Shown: in pieces, positions 26,395-35,993 of the stretch
Numbering within the stretch: position 1 is the first letter of the stretch
How the letters are laid out: every line of letters starts with the position of its first letter
NCBI RefSeq assembly: GCF_026072915.1
Contig: NZ_AP025943.1
Coordinates: 744,001 to 808,000 of the forward strand
From: Akkermansia biwaensis
GTDB lineage: Bacteria; Verrucomicrobiota; Verrucomicrobiia; Verrucomicrobiales; Akkermansiaceae
Reading direction: 5' to 3'
Length of the DNA: 64,000 nucleotides
Notes under the pieces: model-generated
Told to the model about the DNA's origin: nothing
Databases searched by the model: none
Seen by the model: only the letters and a program-made list of their open reading frames with translations
Program-made: the position numbers and the translations under genes

Positions 26395-27455
26395 TTTTTC
26401 CGAACAATCAATTCCGTTTCTCCACTCACGACCAGCTCCAGATCGGGATGCATCTTTTCCAGAAGTTCCTGCCAGGAGGAGCACTTTCTTCCCTCCGGAC
26501 TGGAGGCCAGACGGATCTTATTAAGGCGGATTACTTCTCCGGGGGGGGAATAATAAAGCCTGGCCGTGCAATTGGAACCCAGCATGGCGTGCGCCCGGTC
26601 ATGGTCTTCCGGAGGCAGCCGGAAAAAGTAGGCCAGCAAATCTCCTCCGCTGGAAGTATTCTTCTCCACGCGTTTGAAAGCGAACGTTCCTTTCAGAGAG
26701 GAACCGTCACTCATGGGAACGGCCAGATAAAGGGACTCCGGAGGCAGCCTGGTCAGATCGGGATCCACAATGGAAATGGTAATATAGTAGGCGGAATCAT
26801 CACAAACGGTCGCAATGGAAGATGCCGCATCCAGATACAGGGACGTGCTGTCGTCCCGCGGAAAGGAAAACTGGTACTGCAGCTTGCCGTCAAAAGGCAT
26901 TCTGAGGATGTACTTTTCCTCCTTCTTACGGAACTCCAGCCGGGGTTTGTCTTCCACCATGGTCAACTCCTTCTTGACCAGTTCGATTTTGTTCTTCAGG
27001 GACTGCTCCGCCTTCTGCCCTCCCTCCGGCTGCTTGCTGGCGTACTGCCTTTCTTCCCTGGACAGGGAGGAATAGAATTTCATTTCATCCAGCTGCTTTT
27101 CCAGTTCGGACAATTCTTCCTCCTTGGCGATGCGGTCCTTCAAAATCTTGACTTCCAGCTCCCTTCGTTCCATCTCGATTTCATCCTCATTGACCGTAGC
27201 GATGATGGCATCCTTCCGGACCCGGCCTTCCGCAGGAATCCAGTTGCTGACGATTCCGTCCGCCGGCATGGCAAACGAGCGTATCCTCTCGGGCACGATC
27301 TTGGCCTTGAATGCATTGATGTAGCAGTCCTGTACGGCAACGGAGGACTCCGACCCCACATTCGGAGCAGAATCCATCCCGGCCCCATGAAGCTGGCTGA
27401 ATGCCAGCACACACGGCAACGCCATCAGGCAGGATTTTTTCCACTTTCTCAACAT
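26391..27455 (-). CDS. Periplasmic adaptor (HlyD/MacA-like) of an ABC exporter
   Basis: A 354-residue exported protein; the N-terminal hydrophobic segment ends near HGAGMD. A lipoyl-like half-motif (MPADGIVSNWIPAEGRVRKD) is followed by a charged helical hairpin of about 110 residues (KILKDRIAKEEELSELEKQL onwards), the second lipoyl half (ILRMPFDGKLQYQF), and a beta-barrel part. This is the membrane-fusion-protein layout. The start at 27455 has a good ribosome site (AGGGAA) eight bases upstream; the open frame further upstream runs into unrelated sequence. A C8 run (plus-strand G8, 26541-26548) sits in the last third. Confidence 0.85.
   Translation of the reverse strand: MLRKWKKSCLMALPCVLAFSQLHGAGMDSAPNVGSESSVAVQDCYINAFKAKIVPERIRSFAMPADGIVSNWIPAEGRVRKDAIIATVNEDEIEMERRELEVKILKDRIAKEEELSELEKQLDEMKFYSSLSREERQYASKQPEGGQKAEQSLKNKIELVKKELTMVEDKPRLEFRKKEEKYILRMPFDGKLQYQFSFPRDDSTSLYLDAASSIATVCDDSAYYITISIVDPDLTRLPPESLYLAVPMSDGSSLKGTFAFKRVEKNTSSGGDLLAYFFRLPPEDHDRAHAMLGSNCTARLYYSPPGEVIRLNKIRLASSPEGRKCSSWQELLEKMHPDLELVVSGETELIVRKK
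26541..26548 (-). repeat. C8 tract inside the exporter adaptor gene
   Basis: Eight C on the coding strand encode Ser-Pro-Pro in YYSPPGEV. The frame is intact, but slippage would truncate the adaptor by about 50 residues. Confidence 0.85.
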
Positions 27456-27552
27456 ATTTCCCTGTAAAAGAAAAAGCGCGGAAGTCCTTTGCGAACCACC
27501 GCACTTTGAATATAAAACCTGTGACTCATGAGCCACTTGATGAGATGGCCAA

Positions 27553-28116
27553 TCAATTGCCGGTGGGGTAGTAGTACACGGTGCCGGCCGTTCCGGACCA
27601 CGGATTTCCTGCGACAGCACCGGCGCCTTCCTGCACGCCGCTTATGAAGGAAACGGAACCCGTACACGTACCCTGGGCCGTTTCATGCTTTGTGGAAGCA
27701 TGGTACGTAATATCCATGTCCACCTGAACGGAACCATAAAAAATCACCACAATCGGACCCGGCAATGTAATCTGCCCCTGGGCCAATACAAAGTTTCCTT
27801 TCAGGGAAGCTTTCTCCGCACTCGGCCTCCTGTAGATCATGTGTGTCGTAGCGGGAATCGCAGGCTCGGCGGCCGCTCCCTGGATCTTCGCCAACGGCAG
27901 ATCGGAACCATTGCCCGTCAACTGAATAGTCAGAGTAGTGCGATTCTCCGGATTCACTTCATCCGCAATCGGCACGACCATGTCCAGCCTGCTCCCGGTC
28001 GGCAGGCAATCCCCTTCCCCCGTATCGCCGCTGCCTCCGCAGGACAGGAATCCGACAGACAACACCGCCAGAGACAGAGAAGAGAGAGAATACTTGTTGA
28101 ATAAACGGGCAGACAT
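27553..28116 (-). CDS. Small CGG-type lipoprotein
   Basis: A 187-residue lipoprotein with signal peptide and lipobox (VGFLSC, then GGSGDTG). The mature protein is beta-rich, with cysteines in EGDCLPTG and GTCTGSVSF and a Gly/Tyr-rich end. It is about 100 bp upstream of the adaptor gene on the same strand and may be the first gene of that operon. The GTC-T-GSVSF element resembles GTG-SATCAVSDI in the lipoprotein at 23874, supporting a loose family. Function unknown. Confidence 0.8.
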   Translation of the reverse strand: MSARLFNKYSLSSLSLAVLSVGFLSCGGSGDTGEGDCLPTGSRLDMVVPIADEVNPENRTTLTIQLTGNGSDLPLAKIQGAAAEPAIPATTHMIYRRPSAEKASLKGNFVLAQGQITLPGPIVVIFYGSVQVDMDITYHASTKHETAQGTCTGSVSFISGVQEGAGAVAGNPWSGTAGTVYYYPTGN

Positions 28117-28380
28117 AATGGAAAATAAGTTTTTTCTAAGATAGTGTTTCTTCCGCGAACGTCAATAAAATAACTGCGGGTATTCATATCTCCGCGTTGT
28201 CTCCCTACCTGGGACGCCACGGAGAAAAAAGGGGAAAGGAAAAACTGCCGGCAGCCCGTCGTCCTGAAGCATGGAAAAGAATGAAAAAACTGTTTTTCCT
28301 GCCTGAACCGCCACCCGCGAATAACCTCCTCCGCCACAGTCCACTGAAAATCACGCAGCGGCTGCACTTCCGGAGAAGGG

Positions 28381-31300
28381 TTATCCGGCTTTTTCCAGCC
28401 GTCTCTTGATTACGCGGCCCGTCACAAAGAGGGGAGCGGCTCCCATCAGGAACAGGAACACGGAATCCTTCCACGGCGTGGGCACCGTCCCTTCGTCCGC
28501 GCTGTAGCCCGGATCATCCGGAGACTTTCCGGAATTGCCCCACGGCAGGGGCTGGCGGCGTGCCAGGAAAATTTCCGGGCGGTCCAGCGTATCCCGGCTG
28601 ACACGCTGAATCTCCGCGGACTCATCCAGCATCACAATGCGGTCGTTGACATAAAAGGATTTGACGGAAGGCTTGCCTTTGCCCTCCCGCTCCAGACGGT
28701 CAATAGTCCGCTTGTAGCTTTTCTCCGAACCGTCAATGGCGGCGCGCCGGACGGTACGCACGGCGTCTTTCGCCTGTTCCGGATTCTCCGCGCCAATGGC
28801 GGAAATGTGCAGCAGCGCCAGCTTGAGCAGCTTGAACTCCTCAAATTCACGGTTGCTCAACTGAGGCTTGGCCTTCAATTCATCCACTTTTTCCTGAATG
28901 GTCTCCCGTTCCTTTTCCCAGACATTTTTGGAAGCCTGGTCCACTACCATCATCTCAAAGGAATAGCGCAGGGGACAAAACTCCGCCACCAGGGGAACGC
29001 GCCCCGGCTTGAGGCGGCCGTGTTCGTCCGTGCGGTGGGCGGACCAGGGAATGAACTGGTTCATTTCATCAAAATGCACGATGGCCCCGGCCATCAGAAT
29101 CTGGGGAATCAGCAGCAGCGGCACCATGTTGAGCGCCGCCCGCTCCGTTTTGGCAAAAACGGAGACAAGCAGGGACAGGCTCACGCCGATGAAGGCCGTC
29201 AAGGTCATCGTTCCCAGATAAACCAGGAACATTTCATGGATTTCCAGAATGGCGTTCCCCACCCACAGGAACAGGGCGGACTGCACGGCGGACAGCCCTG
29301 TCAGCACCAGTGCCTTGGCAAGCACGTAACCGGTCACGAACACCTTGGAATTGCTCTCCCTCTTGAGCAGGGCGCGGTCCTTGAGCACCTCGCTGGCCGC
29401 CCCGGTCAGGCCGAAAAACATGGCTACGATCGTCGCCAGAAACAGATAGGATGGAATGTGAAGCGCCGTGGCAAACGTGTACTCCGGGCTGGAAGAAGCG
29501 CGCAGAGTCAGGGAAATCAGCAGAGCCAGCACGGGGCCTTCCAGCAGCATGGTGTACAGCCCCATCCGGCTCCGGACACGCCCCAGAAACGTGCGTACGG
29601 CCCAGATGCGGAAAAGCCGCCAGAGCTGCATCATACTGCGCCGGGGGGCCGGGGGAAACTCCAGCGTGCCTTCATACAGCGTCCTGGGACCGCCCCCTTC
29701 ATGATGGTGCCCCATCACATTGCGGAAACGGTAGCCCTCAAAGCGTTCCTGCCACAGCCGCGGATGCTGCCTGCGGCGGCGGTCATGCCAGGAAAGAGGG
29801 GCTTCCAGCACCTCAAACACGTAATCCGCGCCTCCGGCGGTCCGGGATTCTTCCGAGACTTCTATGGACATGTCCACGGCCGCCTTCCGGAAATAGCGCA
29901 TCATGCCCGGCACATCACCCCAGTAGGCCATCTGGCCGCCGTGGTCCAGCACCAGCACCTTGTTGAACTGGTTCAGAATGGCCGTGCTGGGGCGGTGCAT
30001 GGTGGCAATCACCATCTTGTCACGGCTCATGTTCTGCAAAGTCTGCATGACCAGCTTGGCGTCCGAGGTGGAAAGGCCGCTGATGGGCTCGTCCAGCAGG
30101 AACACGTCCGCAATGCCTGCCAGATCAAGCCCCAGGTTCAGGCGGGTTCTCTCCCCGTCGGAAATGGTGCGCGCATTCATTTCCCCTACACGGCGGGAGG
30201 CAATGTGCGTCAGCCCCAAGAATTTCAGAATGGCGTTCACCCTCCTGGCACGGCCGGAACGCGTCAGGCGCGGCCTCCTGATGATGGTGGCCTGGGCGAT
30301 GTGTTCCGAAACGCTCATGGCGGCGTCCAGAATATCTTCCCGGGGAATGAAGGCAATGTAGGGGCGCACCAGTTCCGGCGCGCTGTACAGAAGCTGGTTG
30401 TTGTAGCGGATGCATCCGCGCGTGGGCGGCAAATGCCCCGCCATCATGGCCAGCAGGGTACTTTTCCCGGACCCGCTGGGCCCCAGGATGCACACCATTT
30501 CTCCGCGCTTCACGCTCAGGTCAATATTGTCCAGAACGCGCCCGGAACGCCGGAATTCCTTGGTGACGCCTTCCACGCTGAGCGTCCTGATGGCGTGGTA
30601 CTCTTCATCCAGCACTCCGGCGGAAAACCGGCAGCGCAGGGCGTGGTAGGAATTCAGGTGCACCACATCCCCGTCCTTTAAAGACATCCAGCCCTTGACA
30701 ATCCTGCCGTTGATCCACAGGGGCATGGACGCCTCCACCACCTCCAGCCAGCCGGAATTGGTAGCGCTGGAAAAAGAAACCTCCAGCACCACTCCCGCGG
30801 CCAGGCCGGGAGTCAGCAGCATATCCCCCTTGCGCGCCTTTTCCGGCATGTTGGTCACGCGCAGCTTGCGGGTGCCGGGATCCAGGCGGAAGCGGCGGCC
30901 GATGTCGGACAGGGCGTTCTGCATCTCCCCCATGGAAAAAGGCCCTTCCCCGTCCAGCGTGAAGGAGGAATAATATTCCATCCTGACACTCTCGCCGGGG
31001 TACAGGCGGCGACCGTCCACCACGAACTCCACCTCCGGCCTCAGCACCTCCGCCTCGCAGGCCAGGCCCATGCTTACGCGCACCGCGCTGGCCCTGGACC
31101 TCATGCGGCTGATCTGGAGCGAACCGTTGTCCAGGACAAGATAGCAGACTTCCTGCTTGCCGGAACGCTTGCAGTCCAGGAAAAAGGCGAAATCCTCAAA
31201 ACTCAGCGGCCCGGAGGGCAGCAGCACCACCTGTCCGTTGGTCAGAGGCATCACCCCCCCGGGGGCCAGATGCCTCCCCCGAACCACGATGGACTTGCTG

Positions 31301-31917
31301 CCGTCATTGACCACCAGCACCAGGCGGGAACACCGGATCAGCCGGAAGGAAATTCCCTGGTCGGACTCCGGAAGGGACACCTCCCCGCCGATTCCGGAAG
31401 AAAAGCTCACGCTGTAGGCCGGTTCCTGGGCCTCCACATCCGGAGTCATCAGAAGCTGCCTCAAATGGTTGGCCGCTCCCGGCAGTTCCAGCCCGTATGT
31501 CACCTGGTCGAACAGCTCACCGGTCATTCTGGGGTCTCCGGTATTGATGAGCAGGGAAAGCACTTCCAGGGCAATCGCCATGCGCTCCGTTTCATCCCGG
31601 CCGGAGGCGGCGGACGCCAGCACGTCCTCCACCGTCAGGCTGGCGCGCATGGACCGTTCAAACCGGTTGGAAAGCCAGCGGTGCTCCACTTCCGGGAAAG
31701 TGTAGCGCAGAATGTCCAGGGCGGCGTCCGCATCCCGCGCGCTCAAGTGGCGGCGGCCGCTCAGAATGGTGGCAAACAGGTCCACCAGTGTTCCGGCGTG
31801 GATCTTCATGGACCCGTCGTCCCGGCGCAGCCACGGAACATAGGCGCCCAGCGTCCTGACCAGATTCAACCTCCAGTGGATCAGCTTGGAGGGTATGTCA
31901 AAAAACCATCGGATCAT
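28381..31917 (-). CDS. Large ABCG-like transporter with N-terminal TerB-like and FHA-like regions
   Basis: A 1,178-residue fusion. Residues about 25-140 are helical and resemble a TerB-type domain. About 150-480 contain two beta-rich blocks of FHA-like character (GIGGEVSLPESDQ and the segment near PLWINGRIVKGWMSLKDGD). About 480-720 is an ABC ATPase with GPSGSGKST, a signature reading ISDGERTRL, and VFLLDEPISGLS. About 810-1010 plus the final helix form the ABC-2 permease part, with a long charged insert between the fifth and last helices. The ATPase-before-membrane order is ABCG-like. The frame is open to 31971, but the ATG at 31917 gives a cleaner start. Substrate unknown; the FHA-like blocks suggest control by phosphorylation. 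Confidence 0.82.
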   Translation of the reverse strand: MIRWFFDIPSKLIHWRLNLVRTLGAYVPWLRRDDGSMKIHAGTLVDLFATILSGRRHLSARDADAALDILRYTFPEVEHRWLSNRFERSMRASLTVEDVLASAASGRDETERMAIALEVLSLLINTGDPRMTGELFDQVTYGLELPGAANHLRQLLMTPDVEAQEPAYSVSFSSGIGGEVSLPESDQGISFRLIRCSRLVLVVNDGSKSIVVRGRHLAPGGVMPLTNGQVVLLPSGPLSFEDFAFFLDCKRSGKQEVCYLVLDNGSLQISRMRSRASAVRVSMGLACEAEVLRPEVEFVVDGRRLYPGESVRMEYYSSFTLDGEGPFSMGEMQNALSDIGRRFRLDPGTRKLRVTNMPEKARKGDMLLTPGLAAGVVLEVSFSSATNSGWLEVVEASMPLWINGRIVKGWMSLKDGDVVHLNSYHALRCRFSAGVLDEEYHAIRTLSVEGVTKEFRRSGRVLDNIDLSVKRGEMVCILGPSGSGKSTLLAMMAGHLPPTRGCIRYNNQLLYSAPELVRPYIAFIPREDILDAAMSVSEHIAQATIIRRPRLTRSGRARRVNAILKFLGLTHIASRRVGEMNARTISDGERTRLNLGLDLAGIADVFLLDEPISGLSTSDAKLVMQTLQNMSRDKMVIATMHRPSTAILNQFNKVLVLDHGGQMAYWGDVPGMMRYFRKAAVDMSIEVSEESRTAGGADYVFEVLEAPLSWHDRRRRQHPRLWQERFEGYRFRNVMGHHHEGGGPRTLYEGTLEFPPAPRRSMMQLWRLFRIWAVRTFLGRVRSRMGLYTMLLEGPVLALLISLTLRASSSPEYTFATALHIPSYLFLATIVAMFFGLTGAASEVLKDRALLKRESNSKVFVTGYVLAKALVLTGLSAVQSALFLWVGNAILEIHEMFLVYLGTMTLTAFIGVSLSLLVSVFAKTERAALNMVPLLLIPQILMAGAIVHFDEMNQFIPWSAHRTDEHGRLKPGRVPLVAEFCPLRYSFEMMVVDQASKNVWEKERETIQEKVDELKAKPQLSNREFEEFKLLKLALLHISAIGAENPEQAKDAVRTVRRAAIDGSEKSYKRTIDRLEREGKGKPSVKSFYVNDRIVMLDESAEIQRVSRDTLDRPEIFLARRQPLPWGNSGKSPDDPGYSADEGTVPTPWKDSVFLFLMGAAPLFVTGRVIKRRLEKAG

Positions 31918-32111
31918 GCCAGGGAACGCGTTGCCTGCACCAGTAGTACAGGGATTCCCGCGCCACCTCAAGCGGAACCGGCCTTCCCCGGAGAAATGAC
32001 AATATTTTCTGCACCTTTATCTTGCAATAGGTCCGGCGTAAGTATAGTTCTGTCCAATGTTCCTCGCCTTCCAAATGGAAGCGGGCCAAAATACACCAAC
32101 ATTATCACGAC

Positions 32112-32537
32112 ATGGATATTTTAGTTTCTACTCTTTGTGACTTCGCCGCCGATTACCAGGGCAAGCTTTGCATCCAGGGCGGGTTCGACTCCCTGGTTGC
32201 CCGCCAGTTCCCGGTAGTGCATCCCGTTTGCGCCGTTGCCCTCCGCATCTGCCTCACCCCTGAAGACGAAGGCAACCATGAACTGGGCCTGAGCATCGTT
32301 GACGCCGACGGCACGCCGCTGGACAAGGAACGCATGCCCATCAAGATCAATTTCCCGGTGCCTGCCTTCCCGGAAGGCGCCTCCTTCTTCACCCGCAACC
32401 TGATCATGAACTTCCAGGGACTGCGCTTTGAAAAGCCGGGCAACTACTCCATCGACCTGACGGTGGACGGAGAACTGGCCTCCCGCGTGCCTTTCCGCGT
32501 GGTGCAGGTGCAGGAAGAAGCTTCCCAGGAAGCCTGA
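32112..32537 (+). CDS. Conserved protein resembling DUF6941
   Basis: A 141-residue soluble protein that looks like an all-beta sandwich: alternating strands such as PVVHPVCAVALRICL, LGLSIVDADGTPL and NYSIDLTVDGELA. The pattern (filling the role of a ligand-binding beta sandwich, with LTVDGE near the end) matches what I remember of DUF6941, a family of unknown function. No signal peptide, so cytoplasmic. Divergent from the large ABC transporter and followed by a strong terminator, so it is transcribed alone. Confidence 0.75.
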   Translation: MDILVSTLCDFAADYQGKLCIQGGFDSLVARQFPVVHPVCAVALRICLTPEDEGNHELGLSIVDADGTPLDKERMPIKINFPVPAFPEGASFFTRNLIMNFQGLRFEKPGNYSIDLTVDGELASRVPFRVVQVQEEASQEA

Positions 32538-32557
32538 TCAACACACGTTTTTCCTAT

Positions 32558-32593
32558 CAAGCCGCCTGCCGTTTTTACGGCAGGCGGTTTTTT
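32558..32593 (+). terminator. Rho-independent terminator
   Basis: CCGCCTGCCG pairs with CGGCAGGCGG around a six-base loop and is followed by six T. It ends the DUF6941-like gene. Confidence 0.93.
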
Positions 32594-32771
32594 ATTGCCG
32601 CGTACTTCCAAAAAAACGCGTTTTCCGGAGAAGGAGGATTCCCCTCCACCATGTTCCGGAACGCTTTTCAACCATAAAAAGGCGGGAGCCGGCGCACCTG
32701 GGCGGTACAGATACACTCCGCCGGAAACGGATGCCGCCGGAAACCCGGCCCTTCCTCCGGGACGGCCTGCC

Positions 32772-33242
32772 TTACATTTCGCTGAAATCCAGCCGGGTAA
32801 CGTTGAAGTAGGTTTTCCCCTTCCGGCAGGAATTCCACAGGATAACCAGCATCAGGGCAAACAGGCCCAGCCGCCATGCCACTTCAAAGGGATAGCTGGT
32901 CACTTCCCGCTCCACCCCGATGCAGTTGCAGGAAAGGGAAAGCCCCCTGATCCACCCCTGCACAAAGAGAGCCACAAACGTAAACGTCAGCGCACTGCCC
33001 AGCAGAGCGGCGCCGGCGCAGGTCCTGCGGAACAGAAGACCCAGGCCCACCACGATTTCACACGCCACTCCCAGGGAAGCCAGGGGATGCCCCCAGGCCT
33101 CCGGGAAAATGGAGAAACGGTCTATGGTCGCCTGGAGCTGGTCCAGATGAAGGAGCTTGCGCCCTGCCACAAAAAGAAAAAAGCCCCCCATCCCTACCCG
33201 GAGCAGGAACATGCAGGTACGTACTATTTTCTCTCTCAGCAT
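32772..33242 (-). CDS. DoxX/MauE-like membrane protein
   Basis: A 156-residue protein with four membrane helices (about 10-28, 52-70, 78-98 and 120-140) in the DoxX/MauE pattern, including RVGMGGFFLFVAGRKLL at the start and two cysteines (LSLSCNCIGVE) in the loop between helices three and four. Such proteins are linked to thiol redox or quinone-dependent reactions; the CxC pair is consistent with this. It lies 15 bp after the glycosidase gene on the same strand, so they may be co-transcribed, although no functional link is obvious. Confidence 0.75.
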   Translation of the reverse strand: MLREKIVRTCMFLLRVGMGGFFLFVAGRKLLHLDQLQATIDRFSIFPEAWGHPLASLGVACEIVVGLGLLFRRTCAGAALLGSALTFTFVALFVQGWIRGLSLSCNCIGVEREVTSYPFEVAWRLGLFALMLVILWNSCRKGKTYFNVTRLDFSEM

Positions 33243-33257
33243 GACGGACGCTTTCTG

Positions 33258-35993
33258 TTATTCAAAGTGGCTTTGCTGGCGGCTCACCTTGTCATTGCGC
33301 AAATTATTGAGTTCGTGGCGGACCTTTTCCAACTCCAGTTGAAGCGCCTTTTCCCGTTCGGAGGCAGTCCCCGCGGAGGAAGGCTGGGTCTTCCCTCCTT
33401 TTCGGGACTTGCCTACGGCATCTTCCTGGAAAAGCATCTTCAGGCCGGATGCCTTCGTGTCAAACTTCAGCACGCCGGAAACGGGTTTCTGGGAACCGGG
33501 GTGCTTCACGGAGGCTTTCACCGTCACGGTGCCGGGCTGCGTTCCCAGGCGCACCAGCGCCGGGGCGGACCCCCACTTGACAGGCTGAACCAGCGTGCCG
33601 TCCGGAGAATCCGTCAGCAGCTCGGCCGGGCCCTCAATGGAGAAAACGATCTCCTCATCATTCAGGCGCTTCACGGTTCCGCGGCCGTCCGTGACTTCCG
33701 CCACCACGGCAAACACGTCGGAACCGTTCGCGGACAATTCCACTCCTTCCTCCCGGTCCAGGCGCAGGCGGATTTTCTCCGCACGTCGGGACGGGCGCAC
33801 CTCATGCCTGGTCACCACCTTCCCGCCAATCAGGCCTTCCGCCACCAGCTTCACCGCGCCTTCCTTGCCGCCGCGGGCAAGCTTCTTGTTTTCCATGAAA
33901 TCCCAGGCTTTCGGGAAGACGACGGGCACGCGCTTGAGGCCGTTGGGATAGGAACCCACCTTCTTTTCCACCGGAGCGCCGCCGTTGACGCTCAGGCGCA
34001 CGGAATCACAGTTGGAAAACACCGTGACGTCTTCCGGAGAAAAGGGAGTGCACTCATTGGCGATGTAAACCACCGGACCGGAACCAAGTGCGTTCTGGGA
34101 CTTCTGGGGCCGCTGGGACATGAAGGCATAATAAGATGTCTTCGGCTGGCGGAAGGCATCCAGAATACCGCCGTAAAAGGGGTCCGGATGGTAGCCGCGC
34201 TGGTGGTCGAACGGATGCCAGAGGCAGCCGCCGAAGTGGTAGGCCGGAGCGGCGTTCAAAGTATCATATGTAGTATAGGGGAAGGACGTCTTGAGATAAT
34301 GGAGGGCCTGCACCATCATCGGAGCTTCCCCCCAGTGCCGCGCCACGCGGGAGGTGGAATTATGGGCGGACCAGGTATCCACGTTGTCCCCGAATTCCCG
34401 GGTAAAATACGGCTTGTTGTTTTTCCGCTCCTTGATGGACCAGTGCTTGTCCCCCGTGGAGGGATGAGCATAAAGCACTTCATAATGTTCGCTGCCCTGG
34501 GCCACCGCATCGCAAGCGGTATAGCACCCCGGATACGGGTATTCCTCATGCACCAGGTCGCGGACCTTCTTGGCAAAATCTTTCGGATAATGGGTCTCAT
34601 TGAGAATGGGCTCCCACATCATTACGGAGGGGTGGTTCCGGTCGCGGCGCACCATCTGGCGCACATCGTCGTACACCCGGTCCGCAAAAGGCCCTTTGCC
34701 CCAGAACTGCCATCCCGGCGTAGCGACGATCACAAACAGTCCCAGCCGATCGCAGGCATCCATGAAAGCCGGGTCCTGGGGGTAATGGGCGCTGCGGATA
34801 ACACGCATACCCGCCTTTCTCAGCTTCACGGCATCCTGCCATTGCAGGTTGTTGGGCACGGCATTGCCCAGCCGGGCGAAATCCTGGTGCCTGTTGCCCC
34901 CGATCAATTTTTCCGGGAACAGGGAACCGTTCAGTACCAGCCCTTTTTCCGTAATTTCCACAGTCCGCACGCCCACCCTCATGGAGCGGTTGTCCAGCAA
35001 ATGGGCCGGATTCTTGGCATCCGCCCCTCCGGCGGCCTTCCAGACCTCTACGCTCAGCGTGTACAAATTGGGATTATCCGGAGACCACGGCCTGACATTG
35101 GAAATCACCAGAGGAATATCCACTTCACCCGTGGAATGCGGCGGAATCACGAGGGGGGCCGTCTCCCCCACGGGGTCCACGCCCTTGGGGTCCGTCATCA
35201 GCGCCTGCACGCGCACTTTCTGCTCCTTGTCCGTATTGTTGGCTACCTGCACCTTCACCCCCACCTTTCCCTTCCGGGTACGAGGATCAAGGGATTCCGT
35301 CCGGAAAAAGATGCCGCCGCCGGCCACGGTTCCCGCTTCATTCGGGTCCGTAATATAAACGGGGCCCGTAGAAATCAGGTACGCATCACGGTAAATGCCG
35401 CCGAAATAGGCAAAATCCAGACTCTCCTGGGGCTTTCCGGGAGGATAGGAGCTGTCGTTGGAATTGTCCGCCTTCACGACGATGACGTTCTTCTGGCCCG
35501 GCTTCAGCCACTTGTCCAGATTCACGATGACGGGGAGATACCCGCCGAAATGTTCGGCGGCCTTCTCGCCGTTCACCCATATCTCGCTCTTCCCCATGAT
35601 CCCTTCAAAATACAGGGTATTTCTCTTGCCTTTCAGATCGGCAGGCGCCGTAAACGTCTTCCGGTACCAGACCGGTCCCTGGTAATTGGAGCAGCCGCTG
35701 GCCTCTTCCGGCAGCAATTCGGTTCCGTCGGGGAGATTCACGGACTGCCAGGAAGAATCGTCAAAATCCGCTCCGGTCACGCCCTGCGGAGCATCCTTCC
35801 CCTTGAAAAACTTCCAGCCTACGTTCATACCGTACACATGCCTTTTGGTCGTTTGTTCCGGCAGGCGAAGCGCTCCGGCTACGGAATACTGGCCTGTGGA
35901 GGAAGCCGCCTCCTCGGCGGCGGTTTTCTGGTCCGCAGGCGCAGACATGGCGGACAAAACCGCGGCCGCCCAAAAAACAGGAGAGATGTTCAT
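33258..35993 (-). CDS. Secreted glycoside hydrolase family 2 (beta-galactosidase-like)
   Basis: A 911-residue exported glycosidase. A signal peptide (1-18) is followed by the GH2 sugar-binding jelly roll (about 55-215), an immunoglobulin-like domain (about 220-345), and the TIM barrel (about 350-640). Catalytic residues are visible: acid/base Glu466 in ILNETH and nucleophile Glu533 in TREFGD. Beta-sandwich domains (about 660-850) and a charged coiled-coil-like tail (about 870-911) follow. Beta-galactosidase is the likeliest activity, suited to mucin O-glycans, but GH2 also includes mannosidases, glucuronidases and hexosaminidases. The charged tail is unusual and may mediate assembly. Confidence 0.88.
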   Translation of the reverse strand: MNISPVFWAAAVLSAMSAPADQKTAAEEAASSTGQYSVAGALRLPEQTTKRHVYGMNVGWKFFKGKDAPQGVTGADFDDSSWQSVNLPDGTELLPEEASGCSNYQGPVWYRKTFTAPADLKGKRNTLYFEGIMGKSEIWVNGEKAAEHFGGYLPVIVNLDKWLKPGQKNVIVVKADNSNDSSYPPGKPQESLDFAYFGGIYRDAYLISTGPVYITDPNEAGTVAGGGIFFRTESLDPRTRKGKVGVKVQVANNTDKEQKVRVQALMTDPKGVDPVGETAPLVIPPHSTGEVDIPLVISNVRPWSPDNPNLYTLSVEVWKAAGGADAKNPAHLLDNRSMRVGVRTVEITEKGLVLNGSLFPEKLIGGNRHQDFARLGNAVPNNLQWQDAVKLRKAGMRVIRSAHYPQDPAFMDACDRLGLFVIVATPGWQFWGKGPFADRVYDDVRQMVRRDRNHPSVMMWEPILNETHYPKDFAKKVRDLVHEEYPYPGCYTACDAVAQGSEHYEVLYAHPSTGDKHWSIKERKNNKPYFTREFGDNVDTWSAHNSTSRVARHWGEAPMMVQALHYLKTSFPYTTYDTLNAAPAYHFGGCLWHPFDHQRGYHPDPFYGGILDAFRQPKTSYYAFMSQRPQKSQNALGSGPVVYIANECTPFSPEDVTVFSNCDSVRLSVNGGAPVEKKVGSYPNGLKRVPVVFPKAWDFMENKKLARGGKEGAVKLVAEGLIGGKVVTRHEVRPSRRAEKIRLRLDREEGVELSANGSDVFAVVAEVTDGRGTVKRLNDEEIVFSIEGPAELLTDSPDGTLVQPVKWGSAPALVRLGTQPGTVTVKASVKHPGSQKPVSGVLKFDTKASGLKMLFQEDAVGKSRKGGKTQPSSAGTASEREKALQLELEKVRHELNNLRNDKVSRQQSHFE

